64,000 nt of DNA from Astropecten irregularis (GCA_963971285.1 OZ020248.1:6448001-6512000), one strand, 5' to 3'. Positions 33,618 to 46,422 are shown, numbered from the stretch's first letter. The notes: a model not told the origin generated them from the sequence alone. Made by a program: numbers and translations.

Positions 33618-33756
33618 CAAACGAATGAAGATAATTGACAATTAGGGACACCACCAACATAGGGCTGGATAGCTCAGTTGGTAGAGCGCATGTACAGTTT
33701 TCTGGAGGTTAGAATCCCACTTCAGTCAATTTTCTTCGTTCACCTTCCATTGCCAA
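33618..33756 (+). repeat. tRNA-headed SINE
   Basis: GGGACACCACCAACATAGGG, GGATAGCTCAGTTGGTAGAG (intact box A), GGAGGTTAGAATCCCACTTC (weak box B) and CAGTCAATTTTCTTCGTTCA. Not a functional tRNA: the T arm is mutated and there is no 3' terminator at the right place. Confidence 0.75.
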
Positions 33757-34329
33757 AGTTTTTATCCGTCAGAATCTGCCAGTAAATAACAAGATTGTTT
33801 AGCTGATGTAATTGTACATTTCTTTAAATGCAAATGTCATTTTACAAAAACAAATTTATGAAAACTCTGAAATTAGAACTTTGTTTATATTTTTATGTTA
33901 TTGCAAAATTATAAATTTTATTAAAAGCAGTGTAGTACCGTAGTCAATTTTATTTTTTGGCAAAATTAATTTTTAACATAGAATTCAGATCATGATGTTA
34001 AATTTCGTCAGTATTTTCCACGTAAAGTGGGGCAAGACGATTTATTCAGGAAAACAACTAGTTACATTTACCAGCTTTATATTAATATTAAGCTTTAATA
34101 AAGGACATTTGTAGTAAGAGAGATAATAAAATATTACTTGAGAGTTTACTTTCAATGGTGGGACAACTGACAAGTGTCAATTTCATACATAATTGATAAT
34201 GCAAATTGCCTAGCACTGAGGAAGGTGTGTTATTTTATATTCTGAAAGAGCATGAAATGTTTTTGCTGAATTATGGGCATTTTGAAGTTAAATCATAACT
34301 TCTGGTAGTTCCTACTTATTGCGTGAGTA

Positions 34330-34612
34330 GTAACTATTACATTGGGTATTAGTTACCTCCATACCACAGTTTACCATGAATTGTTTTTCCTGCGGTAAGT
34401 GTGGTATCCTGAATACCACAATACACCTCAGTGTGGTTTGTGTGGTAATGAATGGTTTGGTATTGTGTGGTAAGCATTACTTATCTTGCTCAGTAAGTGT
34501 AGAGGGTTTGGGTGAACTGTGGTTTATAATCCAGTCCCCCTGTGGAGACTGTTGTATTGTGTGGTAAGCAGCATTTGTCTTGTGTGGTAAGGGTTAGGGT
34601 TATTGCCCTATC
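34330..34612 (+). repeat. TGTGGTA-rich repeat, forward copy
   Basis: Repeated GTGTGGTAAG and TACCACA words, including GTGGTATCCTGAATACCACA. Its reverse complement occurs at 39530-39745. Ends in GGTTAGGGTTA, which only resembles telomeric repeat. Confidence 0.7.
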
Positions 34613-34992
34613 CAGTCGCATTTATTTTCCCCAAAACACACAGATTAATTACAGTCTTTACATTCAGATATTGAAAAGTAATTATAATTATTGCTTCCGA
34701 TAATTTGTATAAAAATATGCCTTAAGTAAGTTAAATGCTTTTTGAGTTCATTTTAAGTTTGCCCTTTATATGTACATCATATGGCATGACAGCGCAGCAA
34801 TAAAGCCAAATATTTGACATAATTATCATCACAATTGTTGTACTTTGTCTTTTTAGAAAGTTTCATTATAGTTTCTGATTATTCTCATTTATGAAATATA
34901 TGGTTTTTATATTCAATTTGGTTTTAAAACCACACCCAAATGACACCCATAAGCCACGCCCATACTGTACTTCACCTCTTCCATCAAATTTG

Positions 34993-35176
34993 TAAAGGTA
35001 GTATCATACTTTGGTTTTTGTCAAAGAACAGATTCATGGGCAAAAATATCAAGGAAGATACAGTAATAGTCACCTGTAAAAATTTCAGTCCATATGGTGC
35101 CCACTTTTTGAGAAAATCATGAATCTGTGAACATTTCCGTTTTGGTCTCTTACCAAAGTATGATACCACCTTTAAA
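34993..35176 (-). mobile_element. TTTAAAGG family A MITE, internally deleted
   Basis: Both ends intact (AAAGGTAGTATCATACTTTG and ACCAAAGTATGATACCACC), but the joint at about 35118 removes the middle half. Confidence 0.8.
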
Positions 35177-36099
35177 GTGCTAATGATTATTAATGCAAAA
35201 CAATGCTTTGTAATATATTTAAGCAATATTTCATATAATTGATATTTCAAAATCTCAAATTGCGCAACCCTTTGGGTGTGTCTCCATGCAATTCAAATTC
35301 CAATGCATTTTCATAGAGTTCTAGGTATAATTCTATGTACGTATAATATGTATTCAAAATTTTTTTTTTTTTTAATAAACCATTTTTGAATTGAATTGAA
35401 TTGAATGAAGGTATTTTCTGGCATACAATCTTTAGCTAAATATTCCCTGATGTCTATCGTACAAAATAACGGCTATCGACTCAGAAAGGTACGAGTTTTT
35501 TAATTGAATGGAAATTGGCTATACTGCATAGCTGGCTTAGTGAAATTTTACTTGTTTGCTGTAACCACGATTTATTTGTTTTGTGCGATGTCCTTTTTAT
35601 ACCACCATAGCTCATAGACTTGCCGTCAAGCCGTTACAACAACCATTGTTTGCCAACTATCGATGAACAATGTACTTGTATACGCGAACAGTCAATACAT
35701 CCCAGCAATGTCCATCAGTTTCTGTTACGGCTGATTAGGGAATTAAATGTGTTCATTTTCAAAATAGAGATTATTTTGTAAAATGGTTATCCCACACTAG
35801 TTAGACTCGTCGGGATAGGTTCCCAATTTTGGCTGTAAAGTGGTTACCCCGGTTAGACTGGTACCCTCCGTAGTGGTACTAAATGTGGTGCAAATTGAAG
35901 AAAATGACGTGGAACCCGTCTATACACCCGTCCTACGCAGTGTCAATTCCAACATTCTAGCAAAAAATCAAAAAATTTGCAGAATTAGACCTATTTAACT
36001 GAATATAATTACATTTACAGTGAATATTATACAACAAAAATATCAAATGACGTTTCCATTTCCACTTTTAGTGACAGACAATTTGACGTGACTTCAATA

Positions 36100-36252
36100 G
36101 GGCTTGTGTACCCCCATTAACGCCGGGTTTTCCATGACGTCACAACCTGCAGGCTTCAATAACGTTTTCACAAGGGGAAGGAGAGCTTTGCTGTATTTTT
36201 TGGGGAAAATTACACTTAAAATTTGCTATTGTTTATAGCTATCAAAGTAAAA
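36100..36252 (+). promoter_or_regulatory. candidate LUC7L promoter with CRE
   Basis: A full palindromic cAMP-response element, TGACGTCA, lies at 36135-36142, about 110 bp before the LUC7L start codon. No TATA box is evident at the usual distance. The ATG context is AAAATGT. Transcription start not determined; role inferred from position. Confidence 0.45.
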
Positions 36253-39200
36253 ATGTCTGCCCAGGAGCAGATGCGTAAAATGCTCGACGAGCTCATGGGC
36301 ACAAGCAGGAATGGTAAGTTTGTGATTTAACTTGTTTTTGTGGTTTTTTTTGGCACTAAATTTAGCGTCGTGGTTTTTCAATATTTCTGTTGTGTTGGGT
36401 CAATTTAATCATGGAGGTAGAAATAAAGTAAAGTACGCCGTGCAGGGTCCAAAATCTCGATACTCGATGAGTCTTCCATTCTATTCATCAACTAACCTGG
36501 AGAAATAGTCATTTGCTAAATTCACCGAATGATAAAATCAAAACAACAACATTTGAGGAACGTCTTGTGTGTTTTTTCAGTAGATTCATTTAGAAGAAAA
36601 TTCTCAAAATTGCGACTTATTTTGTGCATGCTGAAGTGAAAATATTGTGATAAGATTTTCCGTGTACATTAGTCCACTCTGATTAGACTGGTACCCAGCT
36701 CCTACAGTAAAGTAACTTGCCTAAATCTGACTCATCTGTTGGGTTTGGGTACGAGACTAACCAGAGTGGACTAATGTTCCTCGAACGCCATGATTTTAAA
36801 GCCATCTAACATGTTGAACAAGCTCTAAAAGCTGGACCAATTTCAATATTTCACTTTTTGTTTTTCAAAAAATTGGACGAATGTTTTTTTTTTGTATGAG
36901 CGGAGATGGATGATTACTTGGGAAGAATAAACACTGTGACTATCAACAAAGTATGCCTTTTTGGGGGGGAGGGTGTAGGCCCCTTGTGTTGTGCTTATTT
37001 TCTTTGATAAAATCAAGTGACATTCACCCTTTGACCTTGACCTTGGTTGACCCCTCTCTTACAATGCATGAATTTAATTGACCATCTGCACATGATGAGA
37101 ATTGACTAAGAATAAGAGCAGCGAAATGGACGTGAAACCCTTTCATTTACAGCTTTCTTTGGCCCGTCTGTTGTATTGTAGGATCACAATGTTTGACTGC
37201 GTCAAAAGAAAGTGTCTTCCTTTTACGACAAGCAGTTGCCGTGAGTTGTTTGTTAATTTAAATGTGTTCTTGTTCTTTTTGCTATTGGGGACAATGAAAG
37301 ACCCAGAAAAAAAGAACCCCATGCAGCTGTTTAAAACAAAAAGTGTGACTTTGATTTTTGTTAACTTGTCTGTAATTTGTTGGATCTGAAGTCGAGGGAT
37401 GAAAACCCAGCTACAGTACCACTGTCATATGATGTCACTCTTAATAATTCCCTTTTATTATTTTGGAACAATGATACCCACTTTTGATGACAAGTACATG
37501 TATTTGTAAAGATTATTAAGTTAATTAATTAACATAGAAAATTAACTAAGCATGTTTATAACATGGGACCCCTTGACCGAGTTACTGTACACTCCTTGGA
37601 CTTTGGTAAGTCAATGCTTTTTTTCTTAGTGTATGTACACATGTATCTATGTAGTTACATCTTCTCACCATGAAACAAATGTCTGGCGATGTCACTTATT
37701 TAATTAGCTTTCCAAGACACGTCTTATGTTCAGAAATAACCAATCATTTAAACACGTAACACAGTAGTTAACACCTTGCCTAGCGACATTGAAACATGTA
37801 GAATTTCGGGAGAAATTAAACCAACCACTGACTTTAATTACAGTTTTAACTCTAATAAATGTAGGTTATCTAAAATAGCACCACAGGAACCAGTTTTAGA
37901 AAATTTGCAATGTGGAATTCTGCCTTTTAGTGCAATGTTTTAAGTAGCTTGTGTAAATCTACCTTGCTTGGAATCTGGTTGGCTAAAGATGCACCCTAAA
38001 GACCTTTGTCTTGATTACATACAGACACTTGTCATCATCCTTAAAAGGGAAGAAATTTCACAATATCTCCTATTAGTTTAGGGATCTTCAATAAAAAAAG
38101 ATACAGTTACCGTCTTACTGTATAGTAAAAACTGAAGAAGTTAACAATAAATTGAAATTTGAAAATCACATTTTATTAGTTATGTATTCTATTTATATTT
38201 ATTTTGTTTTATTATTTTTTTTATCTCAATTGATTCTAGTCACTTCTTATAATAATAAATTTGAGAGCAACATATACATGTAAAAAATACAAGCTTACTT
38301 TGGATACTAAATAAGTTGATAAATAAAGTAGCATTTGACTTTGTAAATGTACATAACTAGGTAGGCAGACAGGCGAAATCACTGGTAAGAGGGTAAGCTT
38401 ACCCAGTGTGCTGTGCTGATCTGCTAGACCCAACTAACCATGTGAATTTGTTACGCCAGGTGAAAAAAATAAAAGGTTGCGCCATCACTGGATCAGGTCT
38501 GTCCACGGAGCACGTCAAACGTTCCTTCGGGAGAATACCCAGAATTCCTGCATTTCCGCCATTTTCCGTGTGTATTAAACAACTATTTTCATTGTATCCG
38601 GATATCATGGATCCCCCTGTGTGTGAATATTAGTGGTCCGCTGTCACGGCAGTGGCCAAATGAAATAAAGGAATTCCGAAAACAGAAGAAAGAGAAAATT
38701 TTGATCGGCCCTAGACATCAAAGAGATGCCATCAGTATTTTTGTCTTCCTAATACCCTATACATTGTTTGATTTTGATAACAACCAGTCTGTACGAGTTT
38801 CACAAATGTGAACATTTACTTTCAATTAATTTCACAGTCAGCAAAGGAAATAACTGCAATATGCCAAAGTTAAGCCCAATTCTACCCACCTCAAGAAGCA
38901 AAGCAGTGTATAGATTTTGACCGTAGAAAAGTATAAACGTGTACATTGAGTGCTGTTTGCCAGGCCCTGTTGTGTCTGTACATACTGTTTGGATTCGTCA
39001 ACACTATATCATCCGTCAGTGTTTGTTTTTGTGTGTGACAGGTGAAGAAGAGGCTACCAATCATGTCAGCTTTGAGAGCCCTCGAGTCTGCCGTGCATTC
39101 CTGCTCAACGCTTGCCCTCATGACATACTGGAAGGCACTGTAAGTTTGTAGCATCAGACATGCTGTTATCGTTTTAACCTTAAAGGTATAATACATGTTT

Positions 39201-42200
39201 GGTAAAGGTCACAGAACAGCACCAACACTTTGTCTAATCCAGCATGTACATGAAAAATAAGCCTGTGAACATTTGAGCTCAGTTGGACATTGTCCCGAGA
39301 AAAAAGCGAAAACCTCACTCAATTTTTCTTATAAAACATGAAGGCTTTTTGGTCTTGCCAAGATCAAAAGCATTTTTGTTATTTGGTTAAACTCTTTCTG
39401 GATGAATACGCCATTTCAGGTGGAAATATTTTAACGGTATGTTTTTACCAGTACCATCATCATTCCCAAGTTATACGTAAATCTGTGAACATTTCTGTTT
39501 TGTATCTGAACTATCCTGTACTGTACCTTAAAACCTAACCCTCTCCATCTACCACACAAGGCCTACCACACATCACAGTCTCCACAGTGGTACTGGATCA
39601 CGAACCACGTATTACCACACAAATCACACCGTTGGTGTATTGTGGTATTCAGGATACCACACTTAACCAAAGGAAAACTGGTTTGCAGGCTGTTTACTAG
39701 GAAAACGTGTGGTAAACTGGTATGTGGGTTGGTTACTAGTCAGACAAGTGATATTCAGCTGAAATGAAAATTGATAGAGGGACTTTTGATGAGAGTACAG
39801 TTCCGACTTCAGTTTGGGAAGCAAATACCAGGTTATATTTTGCACTGATATTCTGGTGCAGTGTGGTCATACTGTACTTAATTATATTGTACAGTTAAAC
39901 ACTTAATATTGGAAGGTATCATCGACTCATTACTATCTGTATAAATTTAGAGTTCATTTGATAAATATCCACCATCTAACCTTTTTTCCTTGGTTTTATA
40001 CAGAGAATGGACTTGGGTGCCTGTAACAAGGTTCACGATCCAGCCTTACGAGCCGACTACGAGAGTGCCTCACAGAACAGGGAATTTGGCTACGATGTTG
40101 ATGTAAGTGGAAGGGATTCTTTCTTATTGGAACAGGTTTATCATCACCATTAACTTTCGAGTAAGACTTTGAGGTTCAACTGAAAGTTATTGGTTTAGGT
40201 TGGGATGGTGGATGGAATCTTAGATCCAAATTTGTCTCGGCAAGGCATTTGTGTTTCCCATCACGCTTGTTTATTTCTATGGAAACAAAATTTGGAAGGT
40301 TTTTGGAGGGGACGTGGAGGACCGTAACAAGTTGCTAGTGATTTTGTGATTCATCCGTACACTCTCAATCCTGCTGAAACAGTTATATACACCTTTACTT
40401 GGAGGCAAATCTTGGTAGAATTCACACAGGTAGATCGACAGGCCAGAAGGGTCCATTCAGGAGGCACCTTGCAAGAGTGAATACTGGCACAGTTCAACTC
40501 GCATTTCTGGGAAGTCTTGGTTGAATATTTTGAGTGTAAGGGTCTTATTCTTCTTGGGTCACTACACAATTCCTGTCCAGTGAAGGGTACAAGATCTGGC
40601 TTTGATGCTGAAAGACTCCAGATCTTTGGCAGTGCATGGCTCTGGTAGGAGGGGGCAGACCAAAAGGTGTTGCATTGTCTGATCCTCCCCACAGTCGCAG
40701 GTAGTTCCTCCATCCCTATTGTAGCCCAATTGGGACTTTGCATCGTGTGTAAGGGTGTAATATGCACATTGTTTTAATTTTTCTCTCTCTTGGCATTCTT
40801 TCTGTGGTGTAGGCTATGCAACAGCTGAGTGGCTTCATCGCAGAGTGTGATCACCGCACTGAAATAGCCAAGAAACGATTGGCGGAGACCCAGGAATCAC
40901 TCAGCCAAGAGGTCAATACCAAGGTAGGTGTTGAGTTCTGGATCTTTATATCAGGTTATTTCTCCCCACATATGATATGCAACCCCATCCATTTGTATTC
41001 AATCAAAAAGGAATTTGACAACTTTGGTAATGGTCCATTGCTGGTATTGAATTACCGAAGTCGAAACAGTCCTGGTCCTGACTATGGGTGATTGTTTTCA
41101 AATGGAAAAATTAATTAAGTCTTTCACCAGATGGCGTTATTCCACCCTCCCCAGTTACCTCATTGAATAAGCTTTGACAATTGACATATATCTGTCCTTT
41201 GCTCATATGCAGTGCCAGCCAAGTACAGACCTAATCAAACCTAATCAAATGTTACCCAATCCCATATTATTTGGATCGGATGGAGATAAATAGTAACATC
41301 TCTGAATTTACCATGTTGTTTTTTATTCATTTTGTCTAAAAATGGAAAGAAAAAACCCAAATGTCAATTTCTGATTTTATTTGGAGCAGGTCATGTAACA
41401 ATACATAAATAGAACGATTACCAGCTCCAGAATGTTGTACCAGCCTGTGTCTGCAACGAAGCAGAGACTTAAAGAAGCCCAACCAACGATAACATCAAAC
41501 CCCAACCCTTCTACTCCCCGATTTGAACCCCCAAGCCACCACCTGTCGCCCGCCTCAGTGTGTTGACACCACCCCCCTTTCTCTCCTCCTAGCATAAGTA
41601 CATCACTCTCAATGTTCCAACCATTCTTTCCTTGGACAGATGCATCTAAAGACGACAGCCCTCATGCTAAGCTGCCGTTGGGTTTAATTGGAGGGATTTA
41701 TAAGAGGAGTTTGTAAGTCAAACACAAGAAAAATAACAGAACAACCAAAAAAGAAACAAAATTTACCACAATTTGTTAGTCCCTCATGATGTTGTGTGGC
41801 AGTTTTTATCTAAAGTGCTTGACATTTTAAGATATTTCTAAGAAACAATAAATACGCTGGCAAATGTTCATTAGAGCTGCTATGCAGAGATAAAAATTGT
41901 CGTCAGAAAACGGTTTTCGGGCAGGCAAAATCAAAACCTTGCCCTTTTGTTTTGTGATCAATTAATTTCTGTGTAGCTGTTCTCCGAATGAGCCAGTGTA
42001 TTTTGTCCTATTTCCGTCACAATACAGTTGTGTGTAAAGTCATCGCAAGCGAATTCCCTCTGACTAGTTTATGGATATACACAAAAGGTTTCGTTGTTGA
42101 ACCTTGTGGATTGTTTCCATGCGGAAAGAATGATTTAGTACAGGTTCTGAACTCTGTGAAGAAATCATGTGAACAAGTTGCATTAGAGCTAGTGAAAGAA

Positions 42201-45200
42201 CATAAGAGTGTGCGGTAGACGGTAGTTTATATGGGCATGTTATCTGTGTGCATACATATGTTTTGTTATGGTTCCGATAGCTCAGGTCAGTGACTTAACA
42301 AATTGGCAAGGTTTACTGAAAACATCTGATGGTCATTCATCACAAAATATGTAGGCCTAGTACTATCGTTAAGCGTGCGGCGCGGCCTACATCCTGTCGT
42401 GCACACGTGCAAACAGTATTCGATCTCCACCAAAGTAGACTTCCTCAGCAGTCTACATATTCAACGGACAATTGTACATTCCCGTTCCGTATTTTTTGTG
42501 TGAGTGGACAATTTGTTGCAAGCGCTGCGTGTCCAACTATCATGATCATAACGTTCGACTCGATCCAAAACTATCGGCATTTTCCTCGCACGAAATACTT
42601 ACACGTGGTCGGGCCGACGAATGCTGGCAACTCGAATCCAACCATACGCCGAGTCGCCGACCAACTCGCACGCCGACCCGATCATACGAGTTGGTAATTA
42701 GCGCACGGCGAGTTGGTCGGCGTACGGGTTTAGCGGCGTACGAGTTGGCTCAATTGTACCTCAAATTGTTCATCCTACGTCCGCAATAGCGCGAGCGAAT
42801 TTTGTGATTGGCTAGACGATCTGTGCGCGCTTTACAAATTGTCATCTTTACATTAGAACAAATCAAAATAGCGGTTGACGTAGCAGCGAAACGCTGTCGC
42901 GAACTTGACGTTTTTACCCATGAGGATAGGATATTTCCCAATGGAAACGTGACTATTGTTGATTAAAATAATGACTCCAGACACAGGTTTGATAATTTAT
43001 TGAACAATCACGACATTCTTAAATGAAATATGTACGTCCGACCATAGTCCAACGATCGGACCGTCACGGCCCGGAGATTGCATTTACTGTAATGTAAATG
43101 CACATGTCCACTCGCCCGTCGCCGCGTGCACTTTACGGCGCTCCAACCGTGTTTTCGCATGCTATTTTCGGTGTCTCTAGTCCTAACCCTTATTGATTTT
43201 TGCACTTCAGTTTTCCTTGGCCAATCGCAAGAGTCGGAAATATTAAATTTTTTAAGTGGTATTTTTCATGAATCATTCACTCAATTTTCAGTCAGACATC
43301 GTGCTAATTGGTTACCGTTGCTGCCGGTGCATCACATGCTTTAACTAGGCACGGCGCAATGATCACAACCCACACTCTCGAGACGGCCAGCGGGCTGTAC
43401 CCATGTATACGGCGCACCCCCAACTTTTGATTTTTGCTGAGGTGAAAAAAAGTGCGCCGTATACATGGCACTTTACGGTATTCATCCAAGCAGTAATGAT
43501 TTCATTTGCTATGAAATATTTTCCTGGTTTTTATTATTCTCAAGTTGCATATGAACCTGACGACAGTAACAGTAACCATTGGTCTGAGCGTGTGTCAACA
43601 ATTGGTAAAATGGCCATCAGATGCTGTTTGGTTAACCTTTGCTTAATGTGTGTAGGTCACATGTCATGAGTTTTCAAAGTTGGCAGACTCTCCAAGCTGC
43701 TAAGCGAAACAAATGAAAAGCTCAACTGGTTGTATTCAATCATTCATAATTCCCTTGCACTATATCACATTAAACGAATATCTGCTTAAAGTGATCTTTT
43801 CCATGCTTAGCGGATTTGGAGAGATCTCTCAACTTGGACCATACCATACACCACCCGTTTTCCCCCTTCCCCCCAAACTCAACCCCTTCTACTTCCTCAT
43901 GATTTTTGTCTACAATCCCCAATGTCTTGGTTTAGGCAAACCGTGTCCACCTGCTGGCTGAGGAGATTGGGAAGAAGCTGGCAGAAGCAGAGGCCATGGG
44001 AGAGAAGGGTGATGTAGAGGAATCCATGAAGATCATGGCTGAGGTGGAAGACATCAAGAAACAGAAGTACGAAGCAGAGGTAAGACCAAGTATTGAGAGA
44101 AATTTCATTTTCAGGTTTTAAAGCAAATCTATTGATCATGTTACTCTTTAAGTGTCCAAGCCGGGAATTTAAAGGAGGCCACAGAGACCATGGCCTTCGT
44201 TGCCCTGGTTCTTGGCCTTGGTGCCCCCTTCAAATGTCTCCGTAGACATTATGATTTTCCAATGGAAGTTCCCCTTGCAATGGAAAATCAGCCTTGCCCT
44301 CACCAAACCTTATTTCCAGCCCTGGATTATCACTCGTATTTATCTCACCTGACTTCCCCCCTCCCTTCAATCCCCTAGGAGGAGTACAAGAATTCCATGC
44401 CGGCATCTACCTATCAGCAGCAGAAGCTTCGTGTCTGTGAAGTCTGCTCAGCCTACCTGGGCCTGCAGGACAACGACCGCAGGCTGGCCGATCACTTTGG
44501 CGGGAAGCTCCATCTTGGCTTCATCGAGATCAGAGAGAAGTTGCAGGATCTGAGGGTGAGTCTTTCATTCAGGGACGATTCCCTCCGTTCCCGAATTGTA
44601 CTGAGAGTTGGACGGTTGTTTTTTTTTTTTCTATTAAACTGGTTTCTTCTTGTTCAACTGAGCAGCATCCAGCAAGAGTGTTAGTTTCTATACCTAAGGA
44701 AGTTGTGTGGGAGAGTTTTCTAACTAGTTCTCACATCCCTGATCACATTGTAGCTGCATCCTTCTCAATTAGCCTAAACAATTAGGGATCAGATTACAGG
44801 GGATTCGGGTTGAGGTTCTTAATCTCAAAAGGGGCTGCCAAGATGACACAGTATCATCATGTATATTTTGTCTTAAATTTCAGGCAAAAGTTGCTGAGAA
44901 GAAGGAAGCCTATGAAGCAGAGCGAGCCGAACGAAGGAAGGTACAGGAGCTGGAACGTCTTGAACGAGAGAAAGAACGAGAGAAGGAACGTAGAGAGCGC
45001 AGGTAAGGAATCAAACACACTGGCTTTCTTCATTGCCGTTACAAGACATGCTAGGTTTTGGCTTCTTGACATATCGTCAGTTGGTTGTTGACGACTTGCC
45101 CATGCTATGAAAGTCTATGAAATGCACATTTGTAAAAATCCCCTTAAACTCCCAAATCCTGAAGTCTGAATAAAATAGATTAGAGTCAAATGCCTTCTTG

Positions 45201-46326
45201 TTCTTGTTTCTGCCCTCACAGGAGGAGGTCTCGTTCTGGCTCTCGGTCGAGGTACAGGCGACGCTCTCGCTCACGATCCAGGAAGCGTTCCCGATCACGC
45301 TCCAGAAACAGGCGTCGTAGGTGAGTGTCTGTGTAGCGAATGCATGATTAGGCTTTTCCCACCTTTCCTCGGGGCAAACTCGGAGGTGGCTCGGGGGTGA
45401 CAGAGGAGTGAACATATCAAGTGGGATTTGTGGCTTATTTTCACCCCTGCGTCGCCCCGGGACCACCCCCTGAGATTGATCAAGTGGGAAAAGGCCTTAT
45501 GTCGATGTCTTGTACAGGTTTATGCTTGGCATTTCCTAAAATTAGAGTTTTCTTGACTGTTTTGCTGCAGGTGCAACTTAAAGCTTGTGGGAAATTTTTA
45601 GAGGTCTAAAATTATCTATCCGTCAATGAATGCCTTTCTGATGTGACCTGTCCTTCATTATGATAACTTCTCAGCACATTCTCAATAGATACTTTTTATC
45701 GAGTGCCTTTACAAATGACACTACAATTGTGAATTGCTTTCTCAAAATGTGATGGCCATGAGGAATGATAAGTTGGAAGCAGATTTTTACCGATTTTAAC
45801 CAGGTGGAGGTCTTTTTCTTGTAGCTGTTCTGTGTGGTTTCCCTATTCGTTTTGAGGCCACACTAGTATTCAAAGGTGAATTTTCAATTGTTTTTTTATT
45901 AGGTCCAGATCGCGCTCCAGAGACAGGCGTCGCAGGTCCCGCTCCCAAGAACGTCGGCGGCAGCGTCGCTCACGATCCCGAGAACGCCGGCGCCGTTCAC
46001 GCTCTCGTGATCGCGAGCAGAAACGCTCGCGCCGTTCCAGGTCACGAGACCGCCGGCGCTCCTCCCGAGATCGTGACGAGGACAGGCGGAGGCGCTCGGG
46101 CTCGGCCGATCGGCGGTCGGGGTCCAGGACGGAGAAAGCAGAGGCTGCCGCCTCACCCAGGATGCCGGAGGAGGATGCCGCGTCGTCGCCAGCTGGAAGG
46201 GGGAATGGATCGGACTGGAACCAGGCATCCCCGACTAGAGCCTCCCCACAGAACGGATTTGCCGACCCTCCTCTCACTAAGGACAGCGATACTATGGAAG
46301 AAGGTGAAACTGCTGACACTCCTTGA
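36253..46326 (+). CDS. LUC7L: LUC7-like U1 snRNP splicing factor (9 coding exons, 443 aa)
   Basis: LUC7 family proteins sit in the U1 snRNP and influence 5' splice-site choice. Exons: 36253-36313, 39042-39139, 40004-40102, 40813-40923, 43936-44079, 44379-44555, 44884-45002, 45222-45320, 45903-46326. They sum to 1332 nt. The protein starts MSAQEQMRKMLDELMG, as in human LUC7L/LUC7L2. Zinc finger 1 is CCCH with spacing C37-x7-C45-x14-C60-x3-H64. A coiled-coil-rich Lys/Glu segment covers about 90-170. Zinc finger 2 is C191-x2-C194-x15-H210-x5-H216 (CEVCSAYLG...HFGGKLH). A Glu/Arg helix (231-270) is followed by an RS domain (about 270-380) and an acidic tail ending EEGETADTP. LUC7L3 is excluded because its start and finger sequences differ; LUC7L and LUC7L2 cannot be separated here. 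CpG-rich RS coding at 45.9-46.3 kb generates long spurious frames on the other strand. Confidence 0.95.
36314..39041 (+). other. LUC7L intron 1
   Basis: Holds the palindrome at 36664-36780. The rest, including 37-39 kb, is AT-rich with short frames only. I checked for another exon because of its length: exon 1 joins exon 2 in phase, so none is required. Confidence 0.7.
36664..36780. mobile_element. palindromic MITE, ACATTAGTCCACTCTG
   Basis: Left arm ACATTAGTCCACTCTGATTA, right arm AACCAGAGTGGACTAATGTT. Both arms continue inward to GTACC-type blocks. Confidence 0.75.
39182..39530 (-). mobile_element. TTTAAAGG family C MITE in LUC7L intron 2
   Basis: AAAGGTATAATACATGTTTG at left, TGAGCTCAGTTGGACATTG and GGTCTTGCCAAGATCAAAAG inside, and ATCCTGTACTGTACC at right. 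Confidence 0.7.
39530..39745 (-). repeat. TGTGGTA-rich repeat, inverted copy
   Basis: ACCACACAAGGCCTACCACA, GTATTGTGGTATTCAGGATA and CCACACTTAACC read as the reverse complement of 34330-34612. The two copies flank LUC7L exon 1 and exon 2. Confidence 0.7.
40562..40750 (-). mobile_element. decayed non-LTR retrotransposon tail in LUC7L intron 3
   Basis: Minus-strand translation gives SQLGYNRDGGTTCDCGEDQ and then TMQHLLVCPLLPEPC before a stop at 40562. The CDCG-x2-QT-x2-HL-x2-CPLL pattern is the C-terminal zinc-knuckle-like region of many Jockey/I-type non-LTR reverse transcriptases. The upstream polymerase domain is absent. Its edge lies about 60 bp from the exon 4 acceptor. Confidence 0.75.
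40924..43935 (+). other. LUC7L intron 4 with a CpG-rich interior
   Basis: The first kilobase is ordinary. The block 42350-43490 is CpG-rich, with the GTACGAGTTGGTCG motif array (42640-42750), CCAAT-type boxes (GTGATTGGCTAG, 42806; TTGGCCAATCGC, 43217) and a hairpin at 43400-43470. No exon was supported. Confidence 0.6.
43400..43470. repeat. hairpin CCATGTATACGGCGCAC
   Basis: CCATGTATACGGCGCAC and GTGCGCCGTATACATGG are perfect 17-base arms around a 33-base loop. Confidence 0.8.
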
Positions 46327-46422
46327 ACAAATTCCCAGATCATTTTGTCTGACAAGAGGGGTTAAAAAAAGAATGACAATTTCTTTCACACTGCTGTCTT
46401 GCAGTCAAGGGGCCAATACAGA

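Larger units (their letters stand above)
32048..36252. other. intergenic region between right ABAT copy and LUC7L
   Basis: Contains the right-copy 3' UTR (near-identical to the left copy for about 50 bp), a TTTG microsatellite (32118-32165), a remnant (32405-32540), a long palindrome (32842-33153), a SINE (33618-33756), a TGTGGTA-rich repeat (34330-34612), a deleted MITE (34993-35176) and TTGAA repeats (35385-35407). The stretch 35410-36100 shows nothing I can name. Confidence 0.65.

Noticed and set aside
34585-34603. Interstitial telomere repeat (GGTTAGGGTTA)
   Set aside because: Under two units long and part of the TGTGGTA-rich repeat.
40351-40767. 138-codon minus-strand frame in LUC7L intron 3
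   Set aside because: It is in the wrong frame of the retrotransposon remnant; the recognisable CDCG...HLLVCPLL peptide is in another frame.
42329-42789. Two overlapping frames of 122 and 105 codons
   Set aside because: Arise in the CpG-rich block and the GTACGAGTTGGTCG motif array; no recognisable motif and no splice support.
45870-46355. 161-codon minus-strand frame and two overlapping frames opposite LUC7L exon 9
   Set aside because: Mirror of the Arg/Ser-rich coding strand; high GC removes stops. The plus-strand exon is supported by splice sites and homology.
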